Positions 10,536 through 25,160 of a stretch of 64,000 nt of DNA are shown here, one piece after another (the stretch's first letter is position 1; the number at the start of each line of letters is the position of its first letter). Location: the NCBI GenBank assembly GCA_023333565.1, contig JAJKFH010003075.1, forward strand, positions 558,001 through 622,000. Direction: 5' to 3'. The notes under the pieces were generated by a model. The model made no database searches and had not been told where the DNA came from. It worked only from the letters and a program-made list of their open reading frames with translations. Made by a program: the position numbers and the translations under genes. The DNA comes from Puffinus mauretanicus. Taxonomy: Eukaryota; Chordata; Aves; Procellariiformes; Procellariidae.

Positions 10536-13209
10536 TGTCTGATTTCCATTCGAGCTTAGAGTTGGAGATATCTTGCAGGAAAACAACTCAGGCTTCCACT
10601 CAGGGAATGGAAGAGTCCATGGATTTGCAGATCTTTTGCCTTTATGGATGCAGATCTTTCACCTTTAATGCCAAAGAGGATTTATCGCCCTCTGAATCCA
10701 GATGTGCCAATAGAAGAAATTACTGCCCTCCTTCTAGAGGTTATTGCTTCCTGACTCTTTAAATTGTTTAAGGGAAAATTAACCAGGTTAGTTTATACAA
10801 CTGGAAAATGTGGTTTCAGCTGGGATATTTGACCTGGAGTGAATTGGGGAGTGCTCACACATGCTGCGTAGCCCACAGATCAAGATAAAGCAAAAACCAG
10901 GAGGTGCAGAGTTGGCTGTGAGTGTTAAACTCTGGGTCAGGAAAAGGACACGTGCCCATAGTTTAGGTCATCACAAGAGTACCACCACCTCGTGGCTCCT
11001 TTGTGTGCTTGATATGGCTGAAGGGCACTACCTACCAGAGCTGTGTGCGCATGGAGATACAGTGGTTGAATTACTCTCAGGAAGAACCTTACAAGGATAG
11101 AGGGCTATATGGAATTTGACAGCTTGCCTGAACCAAATCTTCTTCCTAAGGCTGGGTGAAGCACTTTGATCTCTGGGTCTTGTATTCATGCTGGAAAAGC
11201 TTTTCCTTATGTTTCTTCTCTGCTGGTCCTGGTGTTCCCACAGAGTTGCTGCCATAGGTTGAGGCTCTCGGGCTGTGGTGTGAGGTCTGCTGGTGGGGCA
11301 GGGAGTCAGCCAGTGATATATTCTTGTGGTGCGGGCTCAGCACACCTTCAGAGGGTGGGAGGTACCTCACAACAGCTGAGTTGCAACAGCCACATCAGGC
11401 TCTTTCTACTTTAATGTAGCTTTTGTTTTCTGCTTGTTTTTGGTAGTGCTCCAAAAGGACATTTCAAATAGCAAACTGCAATACGGCTTTCCGCATTTAC
11501 ATTTAAAAGCCATCCTCAAGCCTACAAGGTGCTCACAGAAAAATGTGTGTGTGTGATTATGTACACGCAACGAAAACATAAACAGCACTTACAATGAGGT
11601 GTTTTCCACATGTAAGTGCAAGGCCCTAGTGGGCATAGCTGAGTTCAGGTATGGGTTCAGGTGCTGGTGAATGCTCTAGTGCATGTAACTGAACTGATGG
11701 GTTGGTATCTGGTGTCTGCCATTTTAGTGCCCCTGCGATATTTTGGTTTGCTGTAAAATACATGCTGCTGGACTAAATCATTGGAGAATGGTATAAATCA
11801 GATGAAACAAAAACAAATAGAAAATATAAAGAAATTGCTGGAACAACACAAAAGGACTCCTTCAGCAGTGATCAGAGCTTTATTTCACAAGAAAATGACG
11901 GACTCATTTGAGCAATACACTCTCTGGATCTCTTACATGTGCAAATGGCTGACAAAGGCAGGCTTCTTCATTTGCAAGTGACAGAAATAGTTTTGTTGTG
12001 CAGTATGAGTTGCAGGACTTTGGACTCAGCTGTGTTTTACAAAAAGAGAAGGTTTCCCCTCATTTTTGTTATATAGTTCTTCAACACTAGAATGTCCTCT
12101 TTTGTTTTATGCTGCATACCTATGTACAAAGTAAACAGTCCTTGATGGCTGACCATAAACAGCATTTGGTACCTCTGATCTGTGTCTCCCTGTCTGTGGC
12201 AGAAATCTAATCTTATTTACAGAAAGAATTTTATGAACATTTATGTATCATACAATTTACTTTCAAAATGATTCCATAACTCCATAATTCACAGACTGTG
12301 CCACTTCGGTGCCAGCATTTCTTTTGCACCTTGTTTGTTTGCAAGAAGGTTCTTCTGGCATTTTTTGAATTATAAGTTGCCAAACAAGAATTTTTTTCCT
12401 CTCGACTTCAAAGCAAACACAGCAATAAAGACTTAACAGCTGGATCCTTGTGGGAAGCCTGCTGACACCTTATTTAGTGTCTGATTTTAAATTATGTTAA
12501 GAAATGAGAAGAAGAGTGAACTTGTTCAAGTAGTTTGTGCTATTCAAATTCTGATTGTGAAGTCCCGTCTCCTATTAAAGCAATGAAACTGTGGCCCTTG
12601 TGCAATGCAAGGCAGCTGGGATCTTAGGGTTGGGACAGTGGTAAGTGGGCCACAGCCCTACAGTGTGAAGCTGCTGACCCCTGTGCACCCTGGGTGGTTT
12701 TAGGGCTCAGAGAGAGCAGTGTGCTGAGGCCAGAAGACGGCAGAGAGGGCAGAAGTGATGCTACACTTTGTTTTCTTGTAGCTTTTGTGCTGAGTGGGTA
12801 GATCTGCAGGCTAATTTCCAGGACAAATGATTGAAACAGCAAATTCACAAGGGATGTTTTGGACTCTTCTGTGAAGATTTCTAAGTCCAAGTTGAACAGC
12901 TATCCATCAGGGAAGGTCTAGGTTACAAGGAGCTGCAAGGAGCTGGGCCAGCAGATCTCTTGAGATTCTTTTTGGCTGTAAACTTGTCTAATTTTATTAT
13001 TATAATGATGAAATTCTGGGCAAGAACAACTGAAAGGGAGACAAGAAATTCTATTAGCTGGGCGATAACAGAAAAGGGAAATGCTTCTCATTTTTCCTTT
13101 TTCTATCAGGTGATCACTCTTAAAATGAGCAGTTACTGTAATACTTGTCATCCTTTCCATTATAATTTCCTTTGTCGCTTACTGACGTTGGGTGAAAAGG
13201 TGACCCAAA
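10536..13209. other. non-coding stretch, nothing recognised
   Basis: The longest frame, 129 codons (10373-10762), runs through the palindromic repeat and is therefore not a gene. Short GT run at 11543-11554. No other element recognised. Confidence 0.55.
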
Positions 13210-13270
13210 AGACTAGTGAAAATCAGTGACTTTCAGTTGGCTTCACTGGGGACTCAACTTCTCAGCCTCA
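13210..13270. repeat. possible dispersed sauropsid repeat fragment
   Basis: GAAAATCAGTGACTTTCAG followed by TGGCTTCACTGGGGACT resembles the 'gaaaatcaggccactt ... cttcagtgggaact' repeat seen widely in sauropsid genomes. Short and from memory only. Confidence 0.35.
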
Positions 13271-14214
13271 GGAAATTCAAGGGGGGTTTGTATTACTTGT
13301 TACATTTGTGCAGCCGTGATCAAAGTGCATCAGAGGGCTGAGCACCATATCCTTGCAGTGATCAGCTTTTGGCCTGGTCTATGCTACCGTGCTAGGTTGC
13401 TGCACATTTTTGGTAGAGAAAGTTTTATTGCTGTCCCTTTCCTGCCCCATTTTGAGTTTGATTGTCAGGTGCAGGTCAAGGCAGTTGGATCATCTTAAAG
13501 GTTGTGAATGGAGATGCCATAGCTAAAGTGTCTGGATCCAGCCCATTTGTCGGCACAGAGGGTTAGGACCTGACAGAGGAGGTGGACTTGAAGGTTGCAA
13601 TGCATTGTTGCTAATATAGGGGCTAAACTTTGCCTGGTGAGTGCTCTTAAACTCTCAAGATGCAGCAAGCACAAAACACGCCAGCATCCCATCTCACTCA
13701 CTGCTGGCTCTGGGATGAATGCTTCATATGGAAGGGAAAAAAGCAACTAGTAGAAGGAGGTGTTTCCACCCCATATGGACACAAGGTCAGCCTGACCTAT
13801 TATCTATTTCTGTTTGAGCTAAACAAAATCACTTACTACCAAATGGCAGCATCCATATGGGTGATCAATATGGGGACCTCTGCGGCTTGTTCCTTTCATG
13901 AATGTAATAGTGTCTTCTGTTTTCTCTCCTTTGATATTTTTATCAGAATAATTCAGTCTGACAATGTTTTTAAGTTAGTGAGAACAACCAAGGGATAAAC
14001 AGTTCAGTCACCTTGGCCTCTTTCTTCTCCTAGTACTAAAAATGAGGCTAGCTGTTATTATGATATAGTATTTTACTCATTGACTTTCTTTTGAAGGTTC
14101 ATAATGTGGAAGCTGTTTAAAAAAATCGATTTGCATAAATGCTTTTTAATAACAAAAATGAGTTTACTCTTCCTTGACTTATTAATAATTTTCTACATAG
14201 CAATTATATACAAA
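13271..14214. other. non-coding stretch, nothing recognised
   Basis: The longest frame is 112 codons (13660-13998), rich in hydrophobic residues, with no domain or homologue that I recognise. Confidence 0.55.
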
Positions 14215-14275
14215 AACTTGTGTGTATGTGTAGGTATATACATATATATTCACACACACACACGTATGCACAAAA
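14215..14275. repeat. compound GT/AT/CA microsatellite
   Basis: TGTGTGTATGTGTAGGTATA, then CATATATATTC, then a CACACACACACG run. This is an interrupted alternating purine-pyrimidine tract that can form a partial hairpin because the GT and CA halves are complementary. Confidence 0.85.
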
Positions 14276-17200
14276 CTTGTCTCGTATAGCTGGAAACAGT
14301 TCAACTGAGAAAAATAATGTGCCCACCAAAACAATTGTAATTTTTCAACAAGATCCCAGTGTTTTCTTTGTAAAAAACTAGGATTGGAAAAACATGAGGT
14401 TTTCCTGCCAGATTCCATTCATTTTCAGCAGGAACAATCTGCTCCTCTCAGCTGAACGTTTTACAGCAAGAATGGCTGGAACTGAGGAACCAGCTCCTGT
14501 TTGGAAATAGTAATTGTTTTTAATGAAAATGCCTGCCTACCATTTGGAGCTAATACTAGAACCATGATTCCACTAGGACAAAGCATCAGCTGGACAAAAA
14601 TATATAATGCAAGAGGGCAAGATGTCATGTTACCAGGAAAGCAAAGGAGAAGCTTTTTCTTTTTTCCTGCTTTTTCTTTTTCATTCCTTTTCTATTGGTT
14701 TCATCTGTGGTTCCCTAAGAGATACCAGATAATAAAAAGGGCAAGGGCCAAAAATCACCTGGTGGTGACTGGAGTCATGCCAAACCATTGTATGTTTGAA
14801 AACAAAGCTGATGGTAAAGGAACAGTGTGTTAGACCTCCCTGATAGTTAGGGTTTGCTTGGAAAAAAATATAACCAGCTTGGCAGAAATAATCTGATGTA
14901 CAAGGAGATAGATGTGAGTGAGAGAACCTGAGAGTTCAGCCTTGTACAACCCTGTGCCCTCACTGCAGAAACAAATGTCTTAAGATATAGTGAAGTTTTT
15001 TAAGCAGAGGTAGAGATTCAATGTTTTCTTAAATATTTCTATTTAGAGCCAGGTTTTGCTGCAGTTCTTATGACTGGATGCAGATTAGGAAATCAGAGAA
15101 GCAGAATATGTCTGGCTACATTCAAAGCCAGATGAATACTTACAAGAAAAGTGTCTCCCAAACTCAAAAATCTGTGGTGGTGCAAACGCATTAATGGAAA
15201 TACCTGGCTTTTACATAACACTGTATGTTTTCCTGTCGATCTCAGCTTTCTACCCTCTAAAGCAATGGACTCTGGCGAGGTATCTAATGCACTGCGCCTC
15301 TTCCCATTGCTCTAATGGTGTGAGTTGCCATTACTAAATATGAAAGACATGTCCCAATTAACATCAGAAAGTTAAAGCTGACCCTTTCACCTACCCTTGC
15401 TGTTTATAAGATTTTCAGCATTTACTGGCTTTGCTGGCTCAAGCCTGGTTGAGAACACTAGATTCCCCTTTTTTACTCTGACATAACTTTTCTGCGATTC
15501 AATTTATACCAAATTGTTAACAAGCTCAGAATGTGGTCTATTAGCACAACAAGAGTAGCTTATTTTCTATTCTTTATTTAGGTTTTATTTGAAATGGGAG
15601 GAATATATTAGTTGAAAAGACATGAAGTATGGAGTTGTATCAGTGATAGTCTAAGAATTTTAGAGAGGACTGAGAGATTTGTAGGGAGAGGTCTTACCTT
15701 TATTAGCTGAGCTGATATAATAGAAAATAATAGATAAGGTTTCAGACACACAGAACTTGCTATTTGACCAAATCAGCGAAATGGACTGTCTAGAATTTAG
15801 GCTTTGATTCTGTCTATTAGGGAAAATATGTATTTAGATACCTTAAAAATGCTAATACAATGATGACACTATTTATTTTCACAGCAGATGTAAGATGGCT
15901 TTTGATATCAATGACCATTGGAAACAAAGGCAACCAGAAGTGTGAACTCACTCTCACCCCAATAATTCCACTGTGATAATACAGGTTAATGCTGAAAATA
16001 ATTCAGGTCACTGTGTGAATCTACTAGACCATAGCAGGTTCTTTACAGGCATTTCAGTTTATCATGCTGTATTTTAAGAAGTCAAAAAAATGCCCCTTAA
16101 TCTGTAGCTGTGACAGAAAGCTGTCCCACTGACAAATTTGAGTTTCATCTATAAATCTTCAACTTGTCTTCCTGTACGTTCAGTGTGGCTTGGAATAGCA
16201 AAAAAGGAAATAGGGGCTGTAACCAGCTTTGCAAACGCCCAAATTTCATACTGCAAAGTGTCAGACTGGTCTTGTGGAGGAACTGTGTGTACTCTTGGGA
16301 TGTTTCAGGGGCCATAGGATAGCCAATTTGCATGGTTGCAACCCAGGCTTCAGCTGCATGATGGAGGTCTGAATGGGTACATGTACTGGAGTATTAGAAA
16401 TACATTCTATGTTGCCCAATTTGCTTAGCAGTTGACCATATTTTAGCCATTGCAATTAAAATCTGTTGGCAAAGTAGTTATTAATAGCTATTTTTTAAAG
16501 ATTGCTGCTTGATAATAAAGCCTTACTGATACTCAGAGGGAAATCCTGAAGCTAGTAAGACAAACTGATGTCTTGGCACTATAGAAATAAGCCAGAAATC
16601 ATTTGAAGAATCATCTACTCTTTTTCTGAGTTTACTAGCAACACAGAGGAGAATTGTGTGGGTAACGATAGGTACACTGAAGCATTTGTGACTGCATTTT
16701 CATAGGGACTTACAGAACAAACTTTATTACAATTTGGCACTTACATTTGCTTACAAATCTGACCCGTTGATTGAGAATCCAGATTTTGCAATTTAAGCCC
16801 ATATCTACAGAAAGCTGCTCCCAGAAATCTTTAATTGAAGTCACTGATGGGCCAGACGTACTGTCTAGGCAGGAAGGGCTCAGAGGAACAGCACACTGTC
16901 TTGGATTCAGAAGGAAGACTTTTCAGCCAAGATTGCATCTTCAGCCCTGTACAAATGTCAGCCAATGAATTTTTGTGTAAAACCTGGGTCCTGTGTTCAA
17001 ATAGGATCTGACATTATGGAGCATACGTTTTGGTTCAGATGCTTGAGGTAGATCCTTGAGTTTGAGTACCTGAACACTACAAGACTGCAAACTTGCAGGT
17101 CATCTTGTGGGCAAGCAGTAGATAATAATTTTCTTTCTGTTTTGGTGAGCACTGTTTATCTTGAAAGAAGTTGTTCTCCTGTTCATACCAAGGTCTGCCA

Positions 17201-19510
17201 TTCAAAGAGGATGAATGAAATATGGCTTTTCTAACGTTTTCCTGTATGTTTTGTCAATAAATCCTAGCTTATTAGTCGTTTCCTGTTTTGCTCTAGAAAA
17301 AGCCAAAAAGAATCTATTAAAAACCTCTCCATTAATTTCTAAATGGGAATTCGAAAAGATGGTAAACTGTGCAATTGCTTCTTTGAGTTGGAGGAATTAG
17401 ATCTGACACTATTTTCTTGTTTGTGGGGCTTGCTGGAAAGGGATATTTCTCCACCAAACAAGCTGAGAATGTTCAGATCCATTAATAATAATAGCTTTCA
17501 GTATGGAGCAGTTTTATGTTAAATGGAGTAACCTTATGTTTCGAAAGCTTGTAGTAGGTTTTAAGGGAAATAATGGTGCAAAATGACAAGGTTTTATGCA
17601 TAATTTTCATGCGTGTTCTTTGAGTTGTATTTGCTAGTGACATTCTCATACCAGTTTTGAGCATTTACTGCTGCATCAGTTAGGTCTGCTTTGATTCTTC
17701 TCTTCCATGAACCCTCTGCAAGATCCAAGCAGCAGAGCTTTAATTAGGGCAGCCCAGGAAGACTTTCTAGGTCCCAGCTATTTCCTTTGAAACAGAACAG
17801 AGTAAGGCAGCATCTTTGTGCCCCTTTCTGTGCTAACCTAAGAAGTGGAAGAATATTGAAAATGTGGGTTACAATCTTTCAGTCAGAGTCTGCTAGGCAT
17901 GTCATACCTGGATGAGTTACAAGTGCAACAAGTGTGTGGGCACTGATGTATCCTCCCAAAGCTGACCACACTGAAGTAAAGGAGGGAGCTGCTTATTGAG
18001 GAATAATGTATGATATTGTATTGTAGGATATAGTACGGTAGCCAAGCTTTCTCTTACGGGGCCTGGGGCTATTTCCCTCATGAGGTGAAGTTTTGACTAC
18101 ATCCTTGGGGATAGACCTTGGGGCACCACATCTTCCTCACTGCCCTGGTTTCCATGCAGAGAGCAGCAGTGCATGTAGCTTGTGTGGGTGTACACCACTA
18201 ACTCTCCCACCAGGCTCACTGGGACCAACGTCAGCCCGTGCTTCAGCAGATACGTGACATTGTATCCCTGGAGAGAGGCAATATCTGCACTGTATCTGAA
18301 TACAGCGCTCTGGTTTTGTTAAAGTATCTGTGGGCTGTGCATATAAAGAGTTTTCAAAAAAAGATTGGCTTAGATAAAATACTACTTTCCCAGTTCTTCC
18401 CTTTCTTCTCTGCTCTCTTCCCTCCCTCCACAGCTCAGTCTGTGCTGTCTGTATTGTCTTGCACAGTATGTTTTCTAGACATTATGCTAGCAGGTTTATT
18501 TCTATCTTGGGTAACGACAGAGTGTGTTTCAGTGATTTGTGTTTGACTGTAACAGTGGGGCCCAACAGTGTGATTAGAGTTTATGCAGACGGTTCTTCCA
18601 CCTCCTGTCTGCGGCAATGTCCTGAAGCTCGCTGTTGTCTTGGGTATTCTGAGGTCAATGAAGGTCCACTTATTTTCTCTTTCTTCTCTGACAGTAGAAT
18701 TTATTCTGTCTCTAGTGACTTATATCCCCTTGTTCAGATCAGGCTGTGGTTTTATTTAAGCAGAGTATTAGGAAGAGATAAAACAAATTAACACATTGAA
18801 CTCATCCTTATCTAATGATGCTATCACACTACACCAAAATAGTTCCATGCTAGGTCATTTAGCTTGAGAGAGATGACATGGACTTTGTATGAGATAATAT
18901 GAGAGGAAGTACAAGTGTGAATCAGGGAGCCCAAGAATGGTATTCTGAAAACATGAACTCTGAAGTGTCAGTCTAAATCGTACCCATATGGGCTGATAGC
19001 TATTAGATGTTACACATTGGAGAGCATGTATTGGGTCCTATGTTTTCACGTCTAGACAACTTAGTAGGATTTGTGAAAGGAGTGGCTTTTGTATGACTTC
19101 AGAAATCAGGTACCAATGTAATTGCTGTTGTCAGATATGACTTTTGCTTTATTGCATAGTTATAATGAACTTATCCTTTCTGCCTTTTCTAACATTCCAT
19201 GACTACAGGATTTATGATTTTCCATTATTCTTCTGCTTAACATGGCTGAAAATTCTGTCTTATTTCACTGCTTTTTATTGACACTTGTACATTTTGGGGT
19301 GTGAGATCAGTTGTTCTGATTGTTTCATGTGATAGTTAGGATTTAACTGTATTTCAATCGATTCCTTAAGGTCTTCTGTGTTACTTGAGGATGTAATACA
19401 AAGTTCCAGCCATATATATATGTGTATTTATATATTTACTGAAGACCAACATTTCTCATAGGAAAATACTTTTAATTAATTACCAGTCAGTATTAATTGA
19501 CTTCATTGGA
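14276..19510. other. non-coding stretch, nothing recognised
   Basis: Over 5 kb without a recognisable gene or confident repeat. The longest frames are 110 codons (14501-14833 and 18459-18791) and 102 codons (18238-18546). Their translations show no domain. Short TA-rich tracts occur near 19414-19436. Confidence 0.55.
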
Positions 19511-19530
19511 ATTGAAATTTTAATTTCAAT
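19511..19530. repeat. 9-bp inverted repeat in AT-rich DNA
   Basis: ATTGAAATT (19511-19519), TT spacer, AATTTCAAT (19522-19530). It sits in a strongly AT-rich block (about 19480-19620). Could be chance in such composition. Confidence 0.7.
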
Positions 19531-22500
19531 TTAAAATGTACATTTTTCATAGTTTGCAATTTTTGTTATTTCTCTTCTCTTGTTTTTGAATTTTTCATTT
19601 TTAAATGCAGTTAAATGAATTATTCCAGGGATCATTTGATCCATTTTTCCACATTTCTAAATTTCTCAGCTTTTAAAAATGTTTCACATGGCAAAAGGAA
19701 GAATAGAACCAAAACTTTTAAAAAATTAGAGGTAATTGTGGAACATTGGAGTTCACTCCTTGCAATGGCCTTCTGGAAGAGCCTGTTTCACCTCTCTTTC
19801 TTGATTATGTAGGGTCTTAGTGTGGGCACCTGAAGTTAGATTTTTAAGTTAGACAGTGTAAATCCCTCCCATACTGTTTCACGTTTAGGGTGAATTCATT
19901 TGCGGATCAAAGTTTATGGCCATGGTCCTTAGTTAGCCAACTTTAAAAAGGTTTCTACAGAATAGCAGGCAAAAGAGAGGATATTGTGCTTTTAGAAATG
20001 TGGTTGTGAGGTCTCGGACATCATGGGAAGGATAAAATAGAAAATCCTGGACACAGTCTATTATGCTGGCGTTAAATTATGAGACCATTTTCTTGGGTTG
20101 GAGTTGATATGTATATTTCTACATTTTTACATTAGGCATTATGAGCCCAATGCTCTGTTCTAGACTGCTTTTACTACTGAATTTGCTGTCTGTGGACTAA
20201 ATTTCAGTTCATGCTGAGAGTTAGGATGATGAAGCCCTTTGTTTTCCAAATGGCTCTTTGTGGACAGTACAACTGTTTTGCAGATTTGCCCTTTGTATTG
20301 TAATTGAGCCTTCGTACTGACACTGTCTCTGTACACTTATCTCAAGCACTATGGGTCAAGATATACTTCTCAAGTTTACTTAATAGAAAAATGTATGCAG
20401 CCAAGAAACAATTAAGACAATGTAGACAAATCTTCCCATACCTTTAGTATTATGATGAAGCAATATACTTAAACATAATTACAAAATAGTTGGGAGAATC
20501 ACAGAATATAGTTGTTATTCAGCTGAGCAGCTGGAAGTATTATCCAGGAGTATTATCCTTCAAATCAGCTGAAACTGCTGGAATAGTCAGTGCCATCATC
20601 ACAAATGTCCTACAAAAGGGCACACGTCCATGGGCGCTCTTTGCTGTACATTGTATGTCCTGCAGCTTTCTTACCCCCACGCTCTGAAGTCAGTCAACCC
20701 TTCTTTAAAGTATTTGGCCCTGGGCAAGTACAAAGTTGTGTGGCAGGTGAGGGGTTAATGACATGCATACAGCTGCTAATACTTAACTTCTGAGGCAATA
20801 TGGTCTTCAGGGGTAATTTATCCAGGCAGGCTCTGACATGAGATGTGACATTTACCATCAAACACAGCTAGGGCCATTGCACACATTCTTAGGGCTATCA
20901 AGAGCTCCTGTTGGCCTTCTTCCTTTTTGCCTGCTGTATAGATTTTCATTAACCAGTTGGAGTCTCTATTTCTACATCTATTTCTGCTAGGCATCTGTAT
21001 ACATACTGGTGAATCTGAGCTTCCTTGACTAAGTAGAGAAGGCTGTTGTTACTTGATGACTTACCAAGGAATATCGAGTCGTATTTCCACAAAATGAGAT
21101 TGGCTGAAGAGAAGTAATTGTGAGAGATGGTGTCAGCAAACAAATATGTAGAGGTTAGACAACACTAATTGTAAGAGGAGCTCAGGAAATATTTGAAGGT
21201 TTAAATATATACCTGAAAAATACCTTAGAAAGTTTTTGAAGTAAATTAGAAGGTACAAAGATATATTGACTATAAGTGGTGAAACGGAGGCTCATGGACA
21301 GGGTGATGAGAACACTTAAGTCTGATATAGATTTATTTGTCCAGATCTCCAGATCCATTAGTCAGTCATAAGGCAAGCCTACCATACTGGTAGTAGAATA
21401 AAGGTGGCCTGTGGTATGACTCTTGTGATGCTGAGCACAGGTGACTTCATCCGTATAACCGGTATAGGCCTGGTTGGCTCTATGGAGCAGTGGATGACAG
21501 AGTACACTTGTTTGCTTGCAAGGGTTACCTCCGCAGGGCCAGTGAAGGGATCTTGGACCAAAAGCAGCCCAAGGCCATGCCTATGCTGTGGGTTGAGCTA
21601 GGCAGATATACTTGAGTTAGCCTTAGGTGTAGCTGGTTTGGATGAAAGTGCCGGGAAGGCGGGGGCCTATTTGCAGGTGCCAGAACCCTGGCAGTCTTAT
21701 TTGGCATATGATGAAGCCTGGACAGTATATACAACTACAGCTCTTGCAGTAAGAGGAAGGCAGGAAGGTTCTGCAGTCACACCCCTGACCACAATGCAGA
21801 TATATCTTTCCTTGTGCCACTATCTGGCCTATCAGTTCTGCTCTCTGTTACCGTGAGTATAAATCCACCAGCACTCTGACATTCAATTTGTCACACAGAT
21901 GAAGAATTAAAAAAAATAAAAATGAATTAGAATAAAGGGAAGCAAGGTAATTACACTCATCTTCACAATATTCAATTCAGCTCCATCCAGATCTCTAATT
22001 TAAGGTCAGCCCAATAATTCAGTGAACAAAATAGAAGTGGATGCCATTAAAAACTGAATATTTACCAGGCTTCAGTGCTTACTGAACATAGCTGTTCTTT
22101 ACCTTGGTAATTTTTTATTTTTTTATTTGCCAGGCGTAAATCTGAAAAATTCTCCAAATACTATAAAAAATATAACTACAATCTGGATTTGAATGGCACC
22201 AGTGCTAGTTTTGTTGATTTTCACACACAAGCTTACTATTTCTGCTTAATTCTTAAAGGGAATACTCACACCTATGCAAAGAATTTCTGTTTACTTTTCT
22301 CAGGACCTGGATAGTTAAAGATGGATTATGGAACCATAGCTGGTTTAGCCTTCTTGTGAGCCTGAAATTTGTTACACTGTATAAAGGTTATACATTGAGG
22401 CAGGTGACTATATGGGTGGTCTCTGTTCAATTTTTAATCTGCCCATTACTTTAGCTGCCGTCTTTGATGATGCTCTCACCAGAGCGGCCAAGGGCTAAGC

Positions 22501-25095
22501 AGATATTGCAGCAGAGCAGGCTTTTTCTACATTAAAATTTCCTACTGTTACTAAATAGGTCCAAGCATAGCGCCCAGAAGTAAAAGTGATGAATAAGCAA
22601 AGCAATGTCATCCAACCTGGAAAACAGAAAGACTAGAAGACATAATCGTAAAAATGTTGGCAGTGATGAATGTCTTGTCTACACTAGAGCTCCCGTCAGC
22701 AGTAACAGCGATGGGAAATTTTTAGGAAAATCTCAGTGATGTGGAGGCATTAAAGTTGGTTCCTGTGGCTCAGGACTGACGTATGTTTCTGCAGAGCAAT
22801 TTCAGACATGATTGCCTTGTTCCTGGAGTACCTACCCTCTGGATAAATCGGATTTTGATTTTTTTTGGTCTGAGCCCATTTATGAGTACAACATTCATTT
22901 ATAAACAATATAAAGCTGTTTATTAACTGATACAGGCCCCCTCTTCCTACTGATGTGTCAATGAACTTCCAGTGCTCTCTGGCTGTGATGTTCGAGGTGT
23001 CTCTTTGCCAACAGGCTACACTGCAGCATGGGCAGGACTCTGGCTTTCACTGTGAGATCTAAATGAGAGAGAGGGAGGCTGAAGTGAAGAAAGCACATAG
23101 TCAGATATTAGTAGCTTCAATAATTAACAAACAGTAAAGAGAAACCAATATAAAACAATAGGTCATATGTGAGGTCTTTTATTTCAGAACTCTCTCTGTT
23201 TCAGGACTTGTTGCAATGTGAAAGTTGAGTCTTTGAAAGCCCTGGCTGGAGTCTTCCAGCTAAAAGTTTGTGTGTAAGATAAACAGGACATAGGAACCTG
23301 GGTAGTCTCAGATGCTGCTGAGCAGATGATGCCAGCAGGTTTTGGGACTTCTATGAGGGAAGCTCCTTGCCCCTGCAGCTGTGGGTGCTGATCGCACTCC
23401 TCCCTGTTGTACAGGGCTGGTCTCCAAGTGCTATGCTACTGAGGTCTGTGGGGAAAAGTGTGAGGCATCCTGTTTCAGGTAAATGGTATCACCTGTTGTA
23501 AATATAGACATTTGGATTTTAGAGGGATGCAGTAACCTGTTTTCTGGCTCAGCTGGCAGCGAACAGTCCTCTGAATCCCTGGAAACAAGGGGGTTAAAAA
23601 ATTCTTTCCCATTGGGGTAAATGAATGGCATTCTGAGTCTGAGTAAATGGTGCATATCTGTTTCCCCCGAAAAGCAGAAACACATTCCTCTTTCCTTGCC
23701 TTTCAGGGCTAAGCACAGGTGAGGAGTGTTTTTTGTGAGATGGAAGGCTGGGTGAATTCTTTTCCCTATGGGACATATGTGTGTGTATGTATGTAACAGA
23801 AACAGGGTGTTTCTGCTAGCTCCTGAACCTTATGAGTCTATAGAAAGACCTTAGGACTTCTAACAGTCACTAGATCTGCAACACTAGACACTGGAATAGT
23901 TTAAATGGTTTGAAATTAAGAACGTGGCTACAAGACCACTGAAGTATGTAAGTTATTCCAAATTTTCTGGGACAGATACTTCCTGATGTTTTTATTTTTT
24001 TAGCATCAGACAAAGATAAAATATCAGTGTAATTAGGCAACTGGGTGTTCCTTAGACCATGCTTGCTGATGAGACTTTTGCATTTCTCTCTGTTTCTCTC
24101 TCTTTCAAAATGCTGAGGCTTTGCTCAATAGTTGCTATTAATGTGGGTGAAGTTGGCCATATGGCAAGCAGAAAACAGTGCTGGAAGAACTTTCACACAT
24201 AGCTATTGCAGTCCTTTCTTTGTTAAATGAGGATTTTCTTCCTTAAGTCCAGATTTCACATTCAGATCTCTGGGGTAATGCGTTAAACCACAAACAAGAC
24301 TGAAGTGTTTGCATCAGCCTGTTTTAATGCCTAGGAGAACTCCACCTTCTCCTTCTCTTTCATGCTATGGGGCTGGTTTTTTTGAAACCTCTCTGTTCCA
24401 AGTGAATTGGAAGCTGGGGGCAGGGAAGTATTCTGTTAGATTTGCTGTTAAATCTACAGCAGGTTCATCAACAACTTCTTCACCAGTATCTTCTCTTAGC
24501 ATTGTCCCTGAGGAGTTTCTCTGAATCCTCTTTCAGTTTTGCTTGCAAAAGTGCATTATGCTACTGTAAGTTTTAGATTAATTTTTCCATTTCTCAGATC
24601 TACAATGTGTTCCTCTAAATCACCTATTTCAGCCAAAGCATCTGTTCGAGTGTGATTGTGTATACATGTTTTTCTTTGTATGACTTAGTTTGTCATATTT
24701 ATTTCAATCTCTCTGTGGTATCTATCCATCCATATGTCAAGCTGCAAACCAATATTGATTTCAGAGGCCATATGCTATCCTGATGTCTACAAGCATTTCT
24801 CCTGGTAGTATCAATGGGAGCCCTCCCTGTGGAAACTGAGGGCTTTCCAAGCTTGGGCAGTGCTTTTGATACTTCTTGTGTTGGCTGATCAACATTTCTT
24901 TATGACAGACAGAAATTTAGGAACAACTCGAAGTAGAACTTGCTTAGTCAAATAACTATTTATTTGTTGAGAGTCACATTTTCCTTTTAGCAAGATTTAA
25001 CTGCAAACTTTATGAACAAAATATTGTACTATGAATATGTAATAGTAGTTAATGTAAATAACATCAATATATGTCTTTTGGCCTGTCCGAATACG
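19531..25095. other. non-coding stretch, nothing confidently recognised
   Basis: No frame above 84 codons except short ones without domains. A weak MIR-like minus-strand trace (GAAACGGAGGCTCATGGACAG) is at about 21281-21301. The rest shows no repeat or gene that I recognise. Confidence 0.5.
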
Positions 25096-25160
25096 GTGCC
25101 TGATTTAAAACTGCTGAAGTCAACAGAAAGATTAATGTGTGTTTTAAAAAGTCAGGCTTA
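25096..25160. repeat. sauropsid palindromic dispersed repeat fragment
   Basis: GTGCCTGATTTAAAACTGCT then GAAGTCAACAGAAAGATTAA follows the order of the remembered element 'cctgatccaaagcccattgaagtcaatggaaagactcc'. Only the left half is present. Confidence 0.5.

Noticed and set aside
10373..10762. 129-codon plus-strand frame
   Set aside because: It reads through a dispersed palindromic repeat, which explains its openness.
14182..14418. 78-codon minus-strand frame with YVYTYTYT-type repeats
   Set aside because: Produced by the GT/AT/CA microsatellite.
20490..20560. GAGAATCACAGAATATAG, looking like a reversed CR1 tail
   Set aside because: The following bases do not match the CR1 3' UTR order, unlike 25931-25982.
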